Shown here in pieces: positions 1 to 8,010 of a stretch of 48,316 bases of DNA. The stretch's first letter is position 1. Every line of letters begins with the position of its first letter. The position numbers were made by a program, and so were the translations under genes. This DNA is from Streptomyces minutiscleroticus (lineage in GTDB: Bacteria > Actinomycetota > Actinomycetes > Streptomycetales > Streptomycetaceae), in contig NZ_BMVU01000049.1 in NCBI RefSeq assembly GCF_014650875.1, forward strand, positions 1-48,316, written 5' to 3'. The notes under the pieces were generated by a model. That model did no database searches. It saw only the letters and a list, made by a program, of their open reading frames with translations, and was not told the origin of the DNA.

Positions 1-2
1 AC

Positions 3-230
3 CGGCACCTGTCGAGGGCGCTGGCCGACGCCACCGCCATCTCCCTGGTCCAGCAGGCATCCCTGGACCACCACCGCACCGTCAACCGCCAACTCCAACG
101 CGCCCTGGTCGCGACCTGCCCGCTGATGCCGCTCTGCACGGCCTGTGACGTACACGAGGGGCGTAGCGACCGCCCTGCGGGGCACGATGAGCTGCACCAG
201 GTATGCCCCACCACAGGGGACCCTGGCTGA
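3..230 (+). pseudogene. GAF-ANTAR regulator fragment (partial, truncated)
   Basis: The frame is open from the window edge to a TGA at 228-230. The first about 35 residues (RALADATAISLVQQ, then RTVNRQLQRAL) look like the last helix of the GAF domain in actinobacterial GAF-ANTAR RNA-binding regulators, where an ANTAR domain should begin with an SRVVIEQAKG-like segment. Here the frame runs into an unrelated Cys-containing tail and stops, so the ANTAR part is missing. The 5' end lies outside the window. The family assignment is from a short stretch and is moderate. Confidence 0.45.
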
Positions 231-954
231 CGGCGATCACCCCGGGTCTGGAAAAGAGTGGGAGCGCCTGCCCGGCCGCCGCACCCAGGCACAGAGCGTT
301 GGGCAGGGAGATAACCACCGTGGGTCCAGTCCGTGCCGTCGCAAGGGGCCGGATCTGCACCTTCGGCCCGAGACGTCTGCCCTCCCGCGAGCCGCAAAGC
401 GAGTGGCGAAGGCCGGCCGAGGCGACCTCACCGCCTTCACGCTCCCGCCGCGCGGCTGTGAACACCACTCGATGGACGTGACCGTGTCGGCTACGGCATC
501 CGGACCGCCCCGCAGCAGACGCCGCCCTCGTGCACGGCATGCCCAGAGCAGGCGATCGCGTCTGTGCCGTGCGCAGGAACTGGAAGAGGTAGACCAAACT
601 CCTGCACATGGTGCGGGCCCGACCGGACTGTGCGAACCAGACCTGGTGGATGCCTTTACCGGCAGGCGATGTCCGACTGTTACGGCTGCATCACCCGGCC
701 CGCCACTGTTATACGGGCAGGCTCGGAGGCGTCGTCGCCGTGCGATCAGATCTACTGTTGTTCCTGCTTTCGTCCTTGGTCAGGTGACTGTTCCCCGCGG
801 TCGTCAGGGGCCCTTCTGGGTGGCTGCCCACCTGGTTCGTGAGGAGGCGGGGGAGCGGGGTCTCCCACTCCTGCCGCACGCGCAATAATATACCGATGGA
901 ATCCGTAGTACCGTTTCTATAGGTAGTAGTGCATCGTGACGACAGGAGCCCGGG
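231..954. other. Intergenic stretch without a supported gene
   Basis: Open frames exist on both strands but none has a recognisable domain, a good ribosome site or sensible composition. I see no gene here. The last about 70 bases are unusually AT-rich for this DNA (885-930) and carry GTAGTA at 905-910 and again at 923-928, 18 bp apart. That could be the promoter/operator of the gene starting at 955. This is inference from base composition and position only. Confidence 0.4.
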
Positions 955-1374
955 ATGCCGGCAGCAGGTGAAAGTGAGCGCGCTCCCAACATTGCCAAGG
1001 ATGTGTGGGATGCCGCCGGGATCCGCGCCAAGTCGGAGGGGCTGCCCCTGATCTGGATCATGAGCCGCGCCTTGGCAGAGTACGCCGCCGGCACTCTTTC
1101 CCTGTCTCGTACTGCCACCGGGGCGCGGGCGGGCAGTCGGCGTGGCCGCAGCATCTTCGCGACCGACGCGGTGTGGTCCGGTGCCGACGAGCAGCGGGCG
1201 AAGGACCGGATCCGGTCCATGTCCGCACTCTGCGAGATCCTTCTGGACGCCTACGCCCGCGGCGAGATCCACCCCTACGCCCGTATGGTCACCACCGCCC
1301 AGCGCGACGCCCTCGCCGCGCCGTCCACACCCGACGGCGCCACACCCGGCCCGTCCCTGCCCGCAGCCGCATGA
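955..1374 (+). CDS. Hypothetical protein with two ribbon-helix-helix-like repeats
   Basis: 139 residues, ATG start with a GACAGGAG ribosome site. Two segments resemble each other: residues about 12-48 (VWDAAGIRAKSEG, then LAEYAAG) and about 67-105 (VWSGADEQRAKDR, then LLDAYARG). Each has the pattern of an Arc/MetJ-like ribbon-helix-helix unit: a short beta segment, then A..RAK..G, then a helix ending in a YA.G turn. If so, one chain could form a pseudo-dimeric DNA-binding fold, as opposed to the usual homodimer. It sits first in a tight three-gene group with the genes at 1406 and 1750, and AT-rich DNA with repeated GTAGTA lies just upstream. A DNA-binding autoregulator or antitoxin is plausible; the family is not certain. 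Confidence 0.6.
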   Translation: MPAAGESERAPNIAKDVWDAAGIRAKSEGLPLIWIMSRALAEYAAGTLSLSRTATGARAGSRRGRSIFATDAVWSGADEQRAKDRIRSMSALCEILLDAYARGEIHPYARMVTTAQRDALAAPSTPDGATPGPSLPAAA

Positions 1375-1405
1375 CCTCTGTGGCCACCACGAAGGAGTCC
1401 GCTCG

Positions 1406-1753
1406 ATGACCGCCTCCACCGTCGGCATGCGGGGATCCGTGCCTCCCATGCCCGAACGCACCCCCAAGGCGCTGCGCGCCGCCATCGCACGGCACACCCC
1501 CAAACTTCTGCCCGACTTCGACCGCAACTGGCGCGAGAAGATCGCCGACGCCTACGACCTGGCCCCCGTCCCCGCCTTCATGACCCGCTGGTGGGCCGAG
1601 TTCGCCCTCGCCCGCGACCCCCGGCTGGAGGCCGAAGTCCACCGCCTCGAGGACGAGGCCGCCCGGGCCACGGACAACGCACACGCCAAAAACTGCATCG
1701 AGGAGGCCGGACGGCTGCGCCGCGAGGCGAGCAAGGCGGAACCCGGCCAGTGA
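1406..1753 (+). CDS. DUF6247-like small protein
   Basis: 115 residues. The ATG at 1406 has AAGGAG about 10 bases upstream; a longer in-frame opening is ignored because it overlaps the previous gene and lacks a ribosome site. Segments such as RTPKALRAAIARH, DFDRNW and the following YDLAPVPAFMTRWWAEFALARDP pattern match, from memory, the actinobacterial DUF6247 family of unknown function. The C-terminal third is charged and helical (EAEVHRLEDEAARA), possibly a coiled coil. The stop overlaps the start of the next gene by four bases (GTGA), which suggests translational coupling. Such coupling of a small helical protein to a compact basic partner is typical of toxin-antitoxin pairs, but that role is inferred. 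Confidence 0.7.
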   Translation: MTASTVGMRGSVPPMPERTPKALRAAIARHTPKLLPDFDRNWREKIADAYDLAPVPAFMTRWWAEFALARDPRLEAEVHRLEDEAARATDNAHAKNCIEEAGRLRREASKAEPGQ

Positions 1754-2073
1754 CATTCCCCTTCATGGGCCCTCCCTGGCAGGCCGACTGGACCAAGGAG
1801 GCGGAAGACAACAGAAACGCCCTTCCCGCACCGGCCCGCGCCCTGGTCGACGCCGCCCGCGCCGAACTCGTCACCGCCAAGGACCCCTACTTCCGGGGCA
1901 TCGACACCGCCGCAGACCTTCCCACCGGCATGAGCGTCGAACCCGTTCAGTCCACCCGCCCCGGCGGAGCCCACGTCATCTACTTCGACCACGGCCGCGG
2001 ATGGCTGCGCTACCTCTTCACACCCCGCACGGCCGACCCCCAGATCATCATCGACGAGTGCATCTGGCAGTAG
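1750..2073 (+). CDS. Small hypothetical protein, RelE/ParE-like candidate
   Basis: 107 residues, GTG start overlapping the TGA of the DUF6247-like gene (GTGA). A longer opening from 1591 was rejected because it runs through that gene. The C-terminal half (HVIYFDHGRGWLRYLF, then PQIIIDECIW) has alternating hydrophobic strands with interspersed Arg/His, which resembles the sheet of RelE/ParE-type toxins, but no catalytic signature is clear. With the coupled upstream gene and the ribbon-helix-helix-like protein before that, a toxin-antitoxin or plasmid/ICE maintenance cassette is possible. I do not recognise the exact family. Confidence 0.6.
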   Translation: MTFPFMGPPWQADWTKEAEDNRNALPAPARALVDAARAELVTAKDPYFRGIDTAADLPTGMSVEPVQSTRPGGAHVIYFDHGRGWLRYLFTPRTADPQIIIDECIWQ

Positions 2074-2151
2074 ACCGACACACGCGCACTCTCTCCCGGC
2101 ACGGATGCGCCTGAACGCCCGCCGCGCCTGGGAACGCTTTGGCCGACAAGA

Positions 2152-2751
2152 ACCGACGCCGAGATCGAGTCGAACTACGTCGACACCCACGGCGTCAGCG
2201 TGGTCGGCCTCGCCTTCACCGAGCTGCTGAACTTCCGGCTGCTGCCCCGGCTGAAGAACATCGGCAGCATCCGCCTGTACCGCCCGGACGACACTCCGCC
2301 CGGCTGGCCGGCCCTCGGCGCTTCCCTGACCCGGCCGGTCAAGTGGGACCTGATCGCCCAGCAGTACGACCAGATGGTCAAGTACGCCACCGCGCTCCGC
2401 CCGGGCACAGCGGAGGCCGAGCAGGTGCTGCGTCGCTTCACCCGAGGCGGACCCAAACACCCCACCTACGCCGCGCTCGAAGAACTCGGTCGCGCGGTCC
2501 GCACCGTCTTCGCCTGCGACTACCTCGCCAGCCCGGAGCTGCGCCGCCACGCCCTGAACGAGGTCTCCAGGAAAGTAACTCAGGCGCCCGGCGCCGCCGT
2601 GCTCACCATCGCGCAGCCGGACGGCACCGTGCTGGGCCAGTTCACCGCCGACGTCCAGGACGCGGACATTCTCACCCGGCGCCTTCACGAGCTGGACGTC
2701 GACCGGTACGGCCAGATCGCCAGCGACGACCTCAAGCGCCTCATGCCCTGA
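2152..2751 (+). pseudogene. Tn3-family transposase fragment with foreign 3' tail
   Basis: The frame encodes TDAEIESNYVDTHG, then a GLAFTELLNF-like segment, RLKNIGSIRLYRPDD and GPKHPTYAALEELGRAVRT. These are hallmarks of the C-terminal catalytic half of Tn3-family (TnpA) transposases. Homology begins abruptly near 2152 and ends near 2545, just where the intact protein would continue with the RREIHEGLNVVE-like helix. After that the frame carries about 65 residues (KVTQAPGAAVLTIAQPDG and onward) that are not Tn3-like, to a TGA at 2749. So this is a 0.4-kb relic joined to other sequence; no terminal repeats were identified. It marks an old transposon next to the accessory cassette. Confidence 0.75.
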
Positions 2752-2766
2752 AACCGCGGCCGCCGG

Positions 2767-2862
2767 TCAGCCGCTCCTGACCGTGCGGGGTGCCGCGAAC
2801 TGGCGGGCGGGGCGGCCGGTGTACGTCTCGACCAGGGCCGCGGTGGTCGCCGCGGTACGACT
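2767..2862 (-). pseudogene. C-terminal remnant of an NmrA/SDR-type protein
   Basis: On the minus strand the last about 30 codons before a TGA at 2767-2769 read like the tail of NmrA-type NAD(P)-binding proteins (a TGRPARQF motif, compare VTGRPARTF). The rest of such a gene is absent. It lies directly downstream of the complete SDR gene at 2873 in a different frame, so it may be residue of a tandem or replaced paralogue. The match is short. Confidence 0.35.
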
Positions 2863-2872
2863 TTCGGTGGTG

Positions 2873-3775
2873 TCAGGACGGGTAGTTACCCGCGGCGAGC
2901 TCGGCGAGCAGGCCTGGTTCGGACGGGGCCCAGCCGAGGCGCTCACGCGTGAGCGTGCTGGATGCGGGGAAGTCCCCGCCGGTGAGTCGTGCGAACCCGC
3001 CGAAGTGGTCGGATGCCGCGTCTGCGTCGAGTGACCTGGTGGGGACGCCGAGGATGGTTGCGATTCCTTCGGCGATGTCACGGAAGGCCACACCCTCTTC
3101 GGCGACTCCGTGCAGGACTGTGCCAGCGGTTGCTTTTTCGAAGGCGAGCCGGAAGAGGGCCGCGGCGTCATTGCGGTGCACCGCGGGCCAGCGATTGTCC
3201 CCCGCTCCCACGTAGGCCGACTGTCCGGTTCGACGGGCGAGCGTGATGAGCTGGGGGATGAACCCGGTATCGCCTGTGCCGTGGACCGTCGGGGGAAGGC
3301 GGACAACGGACGAGCGTACCCCGTGCTCGGCGAGACCGAGGATATGATCGACTGCCTCGATGCGCTTACCCGCAGGCCCGTGTGCGACTGCTTGGTCGGT
3401 TTCTGCTGCTACCTGACCCTCGGGGAGACCTGCGAGGCCGACGGCCATGACGAAAGGCCGCTGGGTCCCGGCCAGGGCTTCACCCATTGCCGTCACGGCC
3501 TTGTACTCCGTCTCGGCCGCACCGGCTGGGTCCGTGGTGAACGCAACGTCGTGGCGGTATGCGAGGTGGATCACCCCGCCGCTTGCGTCAGCGGCACGGC
3601 GCAGCGATTCGGGGTCCTGGAGGTCTCCCCGGACAGGCTCAGCGCCGAGTGCTCGCACTACGTCTGCGGCAGTGTCGGACCGCGTCGTTGCGGTGACTCG
3701 ATGGCCTGCGGCGATGAGTGGGGGGACGAGAGCCGAGCCGATCCAGCCGGTGGCACCGGTGACAAGAATGTGCAT
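2873..3775 (-). CDS. NAD(P)-dependent epimerase/SDR-family oxidoreductase
   Basis: 300 residues. The ATG at 3775 is preceded by GAGGAAAC; an upstream in-frame opening lacks a ribosome site. The N-terminus has the Rossmann signature TGATGWIG (residues 6-13), followed by an Asp in GDLQDPESL that fits adenine binding, as in atypical/extended SDRs of the YwnB/NmrA and dihydroflavonol reductase-like groups. A clear YxxxK pair is not obvious. Substrate unknown. It is the last gene of a run of three minus-strand oxidoreductase/hydrolase genes (6041 down to 2873) that may share the promoter facing the TetR gene, although the gaps of about 110 and 200 bases make a single operon uncertain. Confidence 0.85.
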   Translation of the reverse strand: MHILVTGATGWIGSALVPPLIAAGHRVTATTRSDTAADVVRALGAEPVRGDLQDPESLRRAADASGGVIHLAYRHDVAFTTDPAGAAETEYKAVTAMGEALAGTQRPFVMAVGLAGLPEGQVAAETDQAVAHGPAGKRIEAVDHILGLAEHGVRSSVVRLPPTVHGTGDTGFIPQLITLARRTGQSAYVGAGDNRWPAVHRNDAAALFRLAFEKATAGTVLHGVAEEGVAFRDIAEGIATILGVPTRSLDADAASDHFGGFARLTGGDFPASSTLTRERLGWAPSEPGLLAELAAGNYPS

Positions 3776-3885
3776 TGTTTCCTCGCGATAGTTGAAAATC
3801 CGGCCGATGAGTTCGCGGTCCCCAGGGAGCGGGGCCGTTGACGTCGGTGAAGGTCCCAGTGGGCTCCACCAGTTGCACAGAGGGT

Positions 3886-4872
3886 TCAGTGCTTGAGCAG
3901 TTGAAGGCTCAGCTCCCACAGGCGCTGGGCGGAGTCCGGATCGATGGAGTGCGACGCCACGTCGGCCGGGATGCTGTCCGCCGTGACCAGCTTGTCCTCA
4001 TCGTCGAGGGGCGAGATGTCGCTGTCCTTGAGGTAGACGCCGCCGATCTCGTCCAGGAGAGGGCTGGCGGCCCCGAACACGAGGGTGGCGGCGCCCTGCT
4101 GCGGGGTCTTCTTGCCCGCCTCGGGGTCGATGATCGGGTGACCGGACTCGTCGACGAGCCCTTGCTCGCGCAGCGCGTCCGGGCCCACCGCACTGTTCAG
4201 GGCGGTACCGACGACGACGCCCGGGTGCGTGGCGTAGCCGCGGATCTGGTCCTTGGCCCAGCGGCGGTCCAGTTCGACGGCGAAGAGCACGTTGGCGACC
4301 TTGGACTGTGCGTAGGCTGCGCCGGGGTGGTAGCCGCCTGCGAAATGCGGGTCGTCCCAGTGGATGTCGCCGAACCGCTGGGCGCCGGAGGTGACGTTGA
4401 CGACGCGGGCGCCGTGGGCGGCGCGCAGAGCGGGCAGCAGACCGAGGGTGAGCTGGAAGTGACCCAGATGGTTGGTCGCGAACTGGACTTCATAGCCCCG
4501 GGCGTCTTGTACGAGCTCTGCGGGAGCTGGTGCGCCTGCGGAGTTGAGCAGGATGTGCAGGGGGCGCTCGGAGGCCAGCCAGCGGTCCGCGAAGGCGTCG
4601 ATCGACGCGGGGTCGATCAGGTCCAGCTGGCTGACCTCGACGCCGTCGAGGCCGGATGCGTCCAGTGCCGCGCGGGCGCGGTCAGGGGTGCGGGCGCCCA
4701 CCGTGACGGACGCACCGGCTTTGCTCAGAGCGCGCGTGGCCTCCAGGCCGATGCCGGCATGGCCCCCTGTGATGATGACGTTCTTGCCCGTCAGGTCGAC
4801 GCCGGCGAGGACGTCGTCGGCCGTGGATGCGGCGGTGAATCCTGACCCGATGGGGTGCTGTAGTTGTGTCAT
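3886..4872 (-). CDS. Short-chain dehydrogenase/reductase
   Basis: 328 residues, ATG at 4872 with an AGGAAGG-type ribosome site. Classical SDR features: TGGHAGIG at 35-42 for cofactor binding, NSAG (variant of NNAG) near 110-113, catalytic Ser162 in NVTSG and Y187-x-x-x-K191 in YAQSK. The layout (LTGKNVIITG, then LDLIDPASI, then NHLGHFQLT) matches the retinol dehydrogenase/WWOX-like group of bacterial SDRs. The substrate cannot be read from sequence. Neighbours are another SDR downstream and an alpha/beta hydrolase upstream, all on the minus strand, which suggests a small detoxification or catabolic set controlled by the TetR protein at 6227. Confidence 0.92.
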   Translation of the reverse strand: MTQLQHPIGSGFTAASTADDVLAGVDLTGKNVIITGGHAGIGLEATRALSKAGASVTVGARTPDRARAALDASGLDGVEVSQLDLIDPASIDAFADRWLASERPLHILLNSAGAPAPAELVQDARGYEVQFATNHLGHFQLTLGLLPALRAAHGARVVNVTSGAQRFGDIHWDDPHFAGGYHPGAAYAQSKVANVLFAVELDRRWAKDQIRGYATHPGVVVGTALNSAVGPDALREQGLVDESGHPIIDPEAGKKTPQQGAATLVFGAASPLLDEIGGVYLKDSDISPLDDEDKLVTADSIPADVASHSIDPDSAQRLWELSLQLLKH

Positions 4873-5072
4873 GCGGCTGGCCTTCCTGCTGTGCTGGACG
4901 TTGCGTGCTTCCTCGGAGGGATGCGGTGGGGCTGCGGCACCGCACCCCTCACCGCGATGGCTCGGCTGTCTCGTTCGGCATTTCGGCCAGGGGCACAGGC
5001 TCATCCCGGTGCCGCATTCGGGAACGGCCATTTCGTTACCGCAGGTCTGCCGCAGAGACGGTCTGCGTGGTC

Positions 5073-6041
5073 CTACTTGGATTCGACGCGGCCGAAGGCG
5101 TCAGGGCCTGTGGTCAGAGCGGCCTGCGCCGTCTGCCAGGCGGTGTCGCCGGAGTCGAAGGCGGTGCGGAGGTAGGCGGCGGTGAGTTCGGCGACCGCGG
5201 CGACCCGGTCGGGGCTCTCGTCCGTGGTCTCGACGCTGTCGTGGCCCTGGATCCCGCCGAAGAGGTGCTCACCGTTGAAGACGGTCAGCAGGCTCTTCGG
5301 GCCGGGGGCGAGGTGGTACGGGTCGGCATGCCAGTCCGGACCCATGGTCGTCCAGTGCTGGGAGTCGTCCTTGTCGCCGGCGACGACCAGCGCGGGCGTG
5401 GTCATCGTGGTGAGGTCCATAGTGCGGAAGACCGGCACCCGGTCGGCCGCGAACCCGTTGAAGGTGTCGCCGCCCCGGCCGGCCGCGCCGATCAGCACGC
5501 CCTGCGTGATCCGCGGCTCCAGCAGGTTCACCTCCTCCTGCGTGTCGAGGTCGGTGATCCGGGCGCCGAGGAGGAGTTCGGCGGTGAAGCCGCCGAGAGA
5601 GTGACCGGCCACAGCGACCTTGCTGCGGTCCATGCGCCCGGCAAGCTGCGGCACGGCCCGCTCGATCTCATCGAGCCGGTCGAGGATGCTGGTCATGTCC
5701 TCGGCGCGTGAGCGCCAGAACAGCGGCGCTTCGGGCCGGTCGCCGACCTGGTGGCTCAGCCTGGGCGCACTGAGGTGGTTGGGCTGGATCACGACGAAGC
5801 CGCGGGCCGCCCAGACCTTGGCGAGGGGCAGGTAGCCGTCGAGCGAGGACAGTCCGTAGGCCCCTCCGTGGCCGTGCGAGAGGAGGACGATCGGCAGATC
5901 AGTACCGGTCAGAGGCGCGGAGACCCGGACTTCGAGGTCCAGGGGGCGCCCGGGCACGGACAGCGTGATGGGGCTGACCGACATCACGGGCGGCGAGGAC
6001 AGGTGCAGGTAGGTGTCGGCGACGGAAGTCCACTCAGGCAT
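5073..6041 (-). CDS. Alpha/beta hydrolase (chlorophyllase/dienelactone hydrolase-like)
   Basis: 322 residues; the ATG at 6041 has AAGGAG 9 bases upstream and is preferred over an ATG ten codons earlier. A nucleophile elbow AGHSLGG places Ser148; SHGHGG (55-60) forms the oxyanion-hole loop; GDKDD and GEHLFGG toward the C-terminus supply candidate Asp and His. No signal peptide, so probably cytoplasmic. Family members hydrolyse esters or lactones, and the substrate here is unknown. The gene is divergent from a TetR regulator, with repeated operator-like boxes between them (6135-6206), so it is the likely main target of that regulator. Confidence 0.88.
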   Translation of the reverse strand: MPEWTSVADTYLHLSSPPVMSVSPITLSVPGRPLDLEVRVSAPLTGTDLPIVLLSHGHGGAYGLSSLDGYLPLAKVWAARGFVVIQPNHLSAPRLSHQVGDRPEAPLFWRSRAEDMTSILDRLDEIERAVPQLAGRMDRSKVAVAGHSLGGFTAELLLGARITDLDTQEEVNLLEPRITQGVLIGAAGRGGDTFNGFAADRVPVFRTMDLTTMTTPALVVAGDKDDSQHWTTMGPDWHADPYHLAPGPKSLLTVFNGEHLFGGIQGHDSVETTDESPDRVAAVAELTAAYLRTAFDSGDTAWQTAQAALTTGPDAFGRVESK

Positions 6042-6134
6042 GGCACAAGCTCCTTCGGAGAGTCGCCGCACACCGAGCGGTACGCGACATGAAAGCAGTC
6101 AGGGGTGTCCGGGTCGGCTAAGCTGGGACCGAAA

Positions 6135-6206
6135 CGGAACCTTGCTCCATTTCACAATACGGAACGCCGCTCCGCATCGCAAGCGAAGTGTCGCTCCGCA
6201 TCGGAG
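6135..6206. promoter_or_regulatory. Repeated operator-like boxes between hydrolase and TetR genes
   Basis: The element GCTCC recurs at 6144, 6169 and 6193, about 25 bp apart. The first two copies sit in near-identical blocks CGGAAC-N3-GCTCC (6135-6148 and 6160-6173). The second forms an imperfect palindrome (6160-6174, 12 of 14 positions paired). A 12-mer CGCTCCGCATCG occurs at 6168-6179 and 6192-6203. CTCCG-CAT-CGGAG at 6194-6206 is a perfect inverted repeat. This is the pattern expected for cooperative binding of a TetR dimer. The role is inferred. Confidence 0.55.
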
Positions 6207-6226
6207 GTATACGGAAGGACAATGCG

Positions 6227-6823
6227 GTGACCACTACGGGTAAGCCCCGATCGGATGCGGCCCAGAGCACGCGGGCTGATGCGGTCCGCAGCCGGCAGAA
6301 GCTGCTTGCCGCCGCTGGGGAGGTGTTCGTGGAGTCAGGCGTCGACGCGCCTGTCCGTGAGATCGCGGCCAGAGCTGGCGTCGGCATGGGGACCCTCTAC
6401 CGCCACTTCCCGACGCGGGCGGACCTCATCGTCGCCGTCTTCCGCCATCAGGTCGAGGAGTGTGCCAACGCGGGCCCGCAGCTGCTCGCGAACACCGACT
6501 CTCCGTTCGCGGCACTGCGGCAGTGGATCGACCTCTTCGTCGACTTCCTGGTCACCAAGCACGGACTGGCTCATGCCGTGCAGCCCGACAGCAGTGGCTT
6601 CAGCGCACTGCACACGTTCTTTCTCGACCGCCTGCTGCCCGTGGCCGAAGAACTGCTCGACGCTGCGGTTGAGGCAGGAGAGAGCCGTACCGACATCCAG
6701 CCTTACGAACTCATGCGTGGCATCGGCAACCTCTGCATCGCGCCCGACCAAGACCCCCGCTATGACCCGCGTCGGCTGATCGATCTGCTCCTCCTCGGAA
6801 TCCAGCAACCGAAGACATCCTGA
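6227..6823 (+). CDS. TetR-family transcriptional regulator
   Basis: 198 residues from a GTG at 6227 with GGAAGGAC upstream; a longer opening from 6188 is less likely because it overlaps the operator-like region. The N-terminal helix-turn-helix spans about residues 43-62 (VREIAARAGVGMGTLYRHF), the canonical TetR pattern. The C-terminal ligand-binding part (LRQWIDLFVDFLVTKHGL and after) is all helical and resembles the SbtR-type C-terminal group. It is divergent from the alpha/beta hydrolase and probably represses that gene and the two SDR genes beyond it. Ligand unknown. Confidence 0.93.
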   Translation: MTTTGKPRSDAAQSTRADAVRSRQKLLAAAGEVFVESGVDAPVREIAARAGVGMGTLYRHFPTRADLIVAVFRHQVEECANAGPQLLANTDSPFAALRQWIDLFVDFLVTKHGLAHAVQPDSSGFSALHTFFLDRLLPVAEELLDAAVEAGESRTDIQPYELMRGIGNLCIAPDQDPRYDPRRLIDLLLLGIQQPKTS

Positions 6824-6981
6824 GATCGCCAGATACCGAGACAGCTTCGGCGGCATCCCGCACTGGCACGGTTCCGCACGCCGACGTCAGCAGGCTGTGC
6901 ATGCCGGTGCGCGCGTGCCCACAAGGGGCCCAACCGCTCTGACGGAGTGCTGGCCCGCAGCCGACCTCCACCACCCATTGC

Positions 6982-7077
6982 CGCGCCCTCGATCTGCTTG
7001 CGGACGGTTTCGGCCCGGGCTTCAACGGCCCGCTGCTCGTCGTCGACGGTACCCAGGCCGCCGCCGAGTGCGTCCGT
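6982..7077 (+). pseudogene. Remnant of an MMPL-family transporter gene
   Basis: A short frame reads RALDLLADGFGPGFNGPLLV. The matching segment of the complete MMPL protein in this window (38781-41033) is KAYDMLAESFGAGFNGPLTI, the conserved start of the second periplasmic domain. Nothing else of a transporter surrounds it, and the frame soon decays. It is a 0.1-kb fossil beside the IS3/ISL3 debris. Confidence 0.6.
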
Positions 7078-7147
7078 GTCGGGTCATGTCCCCTGTGGTG
7101 GTGCAGCGGTGGGATGAACTTTCCCCGTGATGCCGGACACTTGATGC

Positions 7148-8010
7148 TTACGCCGTGAGGATGTGTCCTTGTTCGTGCCGCTGCCGGATCTCCAGTGGGG
7201 TCAGAGGTAGCCCCGAGCCGGGTGTTCCCGCGGGCGTCTGCGGTTGTAGAAGGTTTCGATGAAGGCGAGGATCTCGGCGCGGGCGGTGGCCCGGTCGGGC
7301 CGGCGGCGGGTGCCGATCTCTTCTTTCAGCACCGCGAAGAAGGACTCGGCGGCGGCGTTGATCCTTGCGGGATCCGGTACGTAGAGTCTGACAGTCAAAG
7401 CATGAGCCGGGTCGTCCCATGCCCCGTCACAGCCCCAACCGGCGTATCGCACGGCGGAGTTCACCGGAGGTGTACTCCGACCCGCTGTCGGAATATGTGA
7501 TGCAGCCGGGCTGGAGGCGGCCGCGGCCGGCGGCCATCACCAGCGCGTCGACGACCAGGGACGCCCGGTGCTGGTCGGCCATCGAATAGCCGACGATCTC
7601 GCGGGTGGCCAGGTCCAGCCAGGTCGCCGGATACAGCCGGGCCTCATCGATGGGGATGAAGGTCATGTCGCCGACCAGCCGCAGACCGGGAGCGGGGGCG
7701 GTGAAGTCCCGGCCGAGCAGATCGGCCGCGGGCACCGCCTTCTTCGCCGGTCGGGTCAGGCCCCGGCGCCTGCGCCGGGTGACCCCGGCGATGCCACGCT
7801 CGCGCATGACCCGTTCCCCCTGCCCCGCACGCGGGGGCACCCCCAGTGGTTGACCCGGTGGCCGAGGCGGCGCAGTTCGGCGTGGATGCGCGGCACTCCG
7901 TAGGTGTGCCGGGAGGCGATGTGCAGCACGGTGATCTCGTGGGCCAGGGCGTCGTCGGCGGCCCGCCTCGCCCGGCGTTCCTGTTCGCCGGCCTGCCAGG
8001 CGTAGAACCA
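7148..8010 (-). pseudogene. IS3-family transposase OrfB, frameshifted
   Basis: Pieces of one IS3 OrfB lie in three frames of the minus strand. In order they are: WFYAWQAGEQERRARR and HTYGVPRIHAELRRLG; then MRERGIAGVTRRRRRG, DMTFIPIDEARLYPATWLDL (DDE Asp) and ITYSDSGSEYTS (second Asp); then INAAAESFFAVLKEEI (Glu), FYNRRRP and LEIRQRHEQG at the C-terminus. A G/C-rich palindromic insertion near 7815-7850 and further shifts near 7430-7460 and 7200 break the frame. The 3' end at 7148 looks natural. The 5' end abuts an ISL3 fragment near 8010. It cannot make an active protein. Confidence 0.85.

Noticed and set aside
145..888. Long plus-strand open frame of 247 codons
   Set aside because: Arg/Pro-rich, no domain, no ribosome site and it begins inside the GAF fragment; typical chance frame in high-GC DNA.
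1552..2688. Minus-strand open frame of 378 codons
   Set aside because: It runs antisense across two small genes and the Tn3 fragment, with shadow-type Gly/Val/Arg composition.
7810..7850. G/C-rich palindromic stretch considered as a terminator or small RNA
   Set aside because: It lies inside the IS3 transposase relic and looks like a short Streptomyces intergenic repeat insertion that helped break the frame; no gene ends there.
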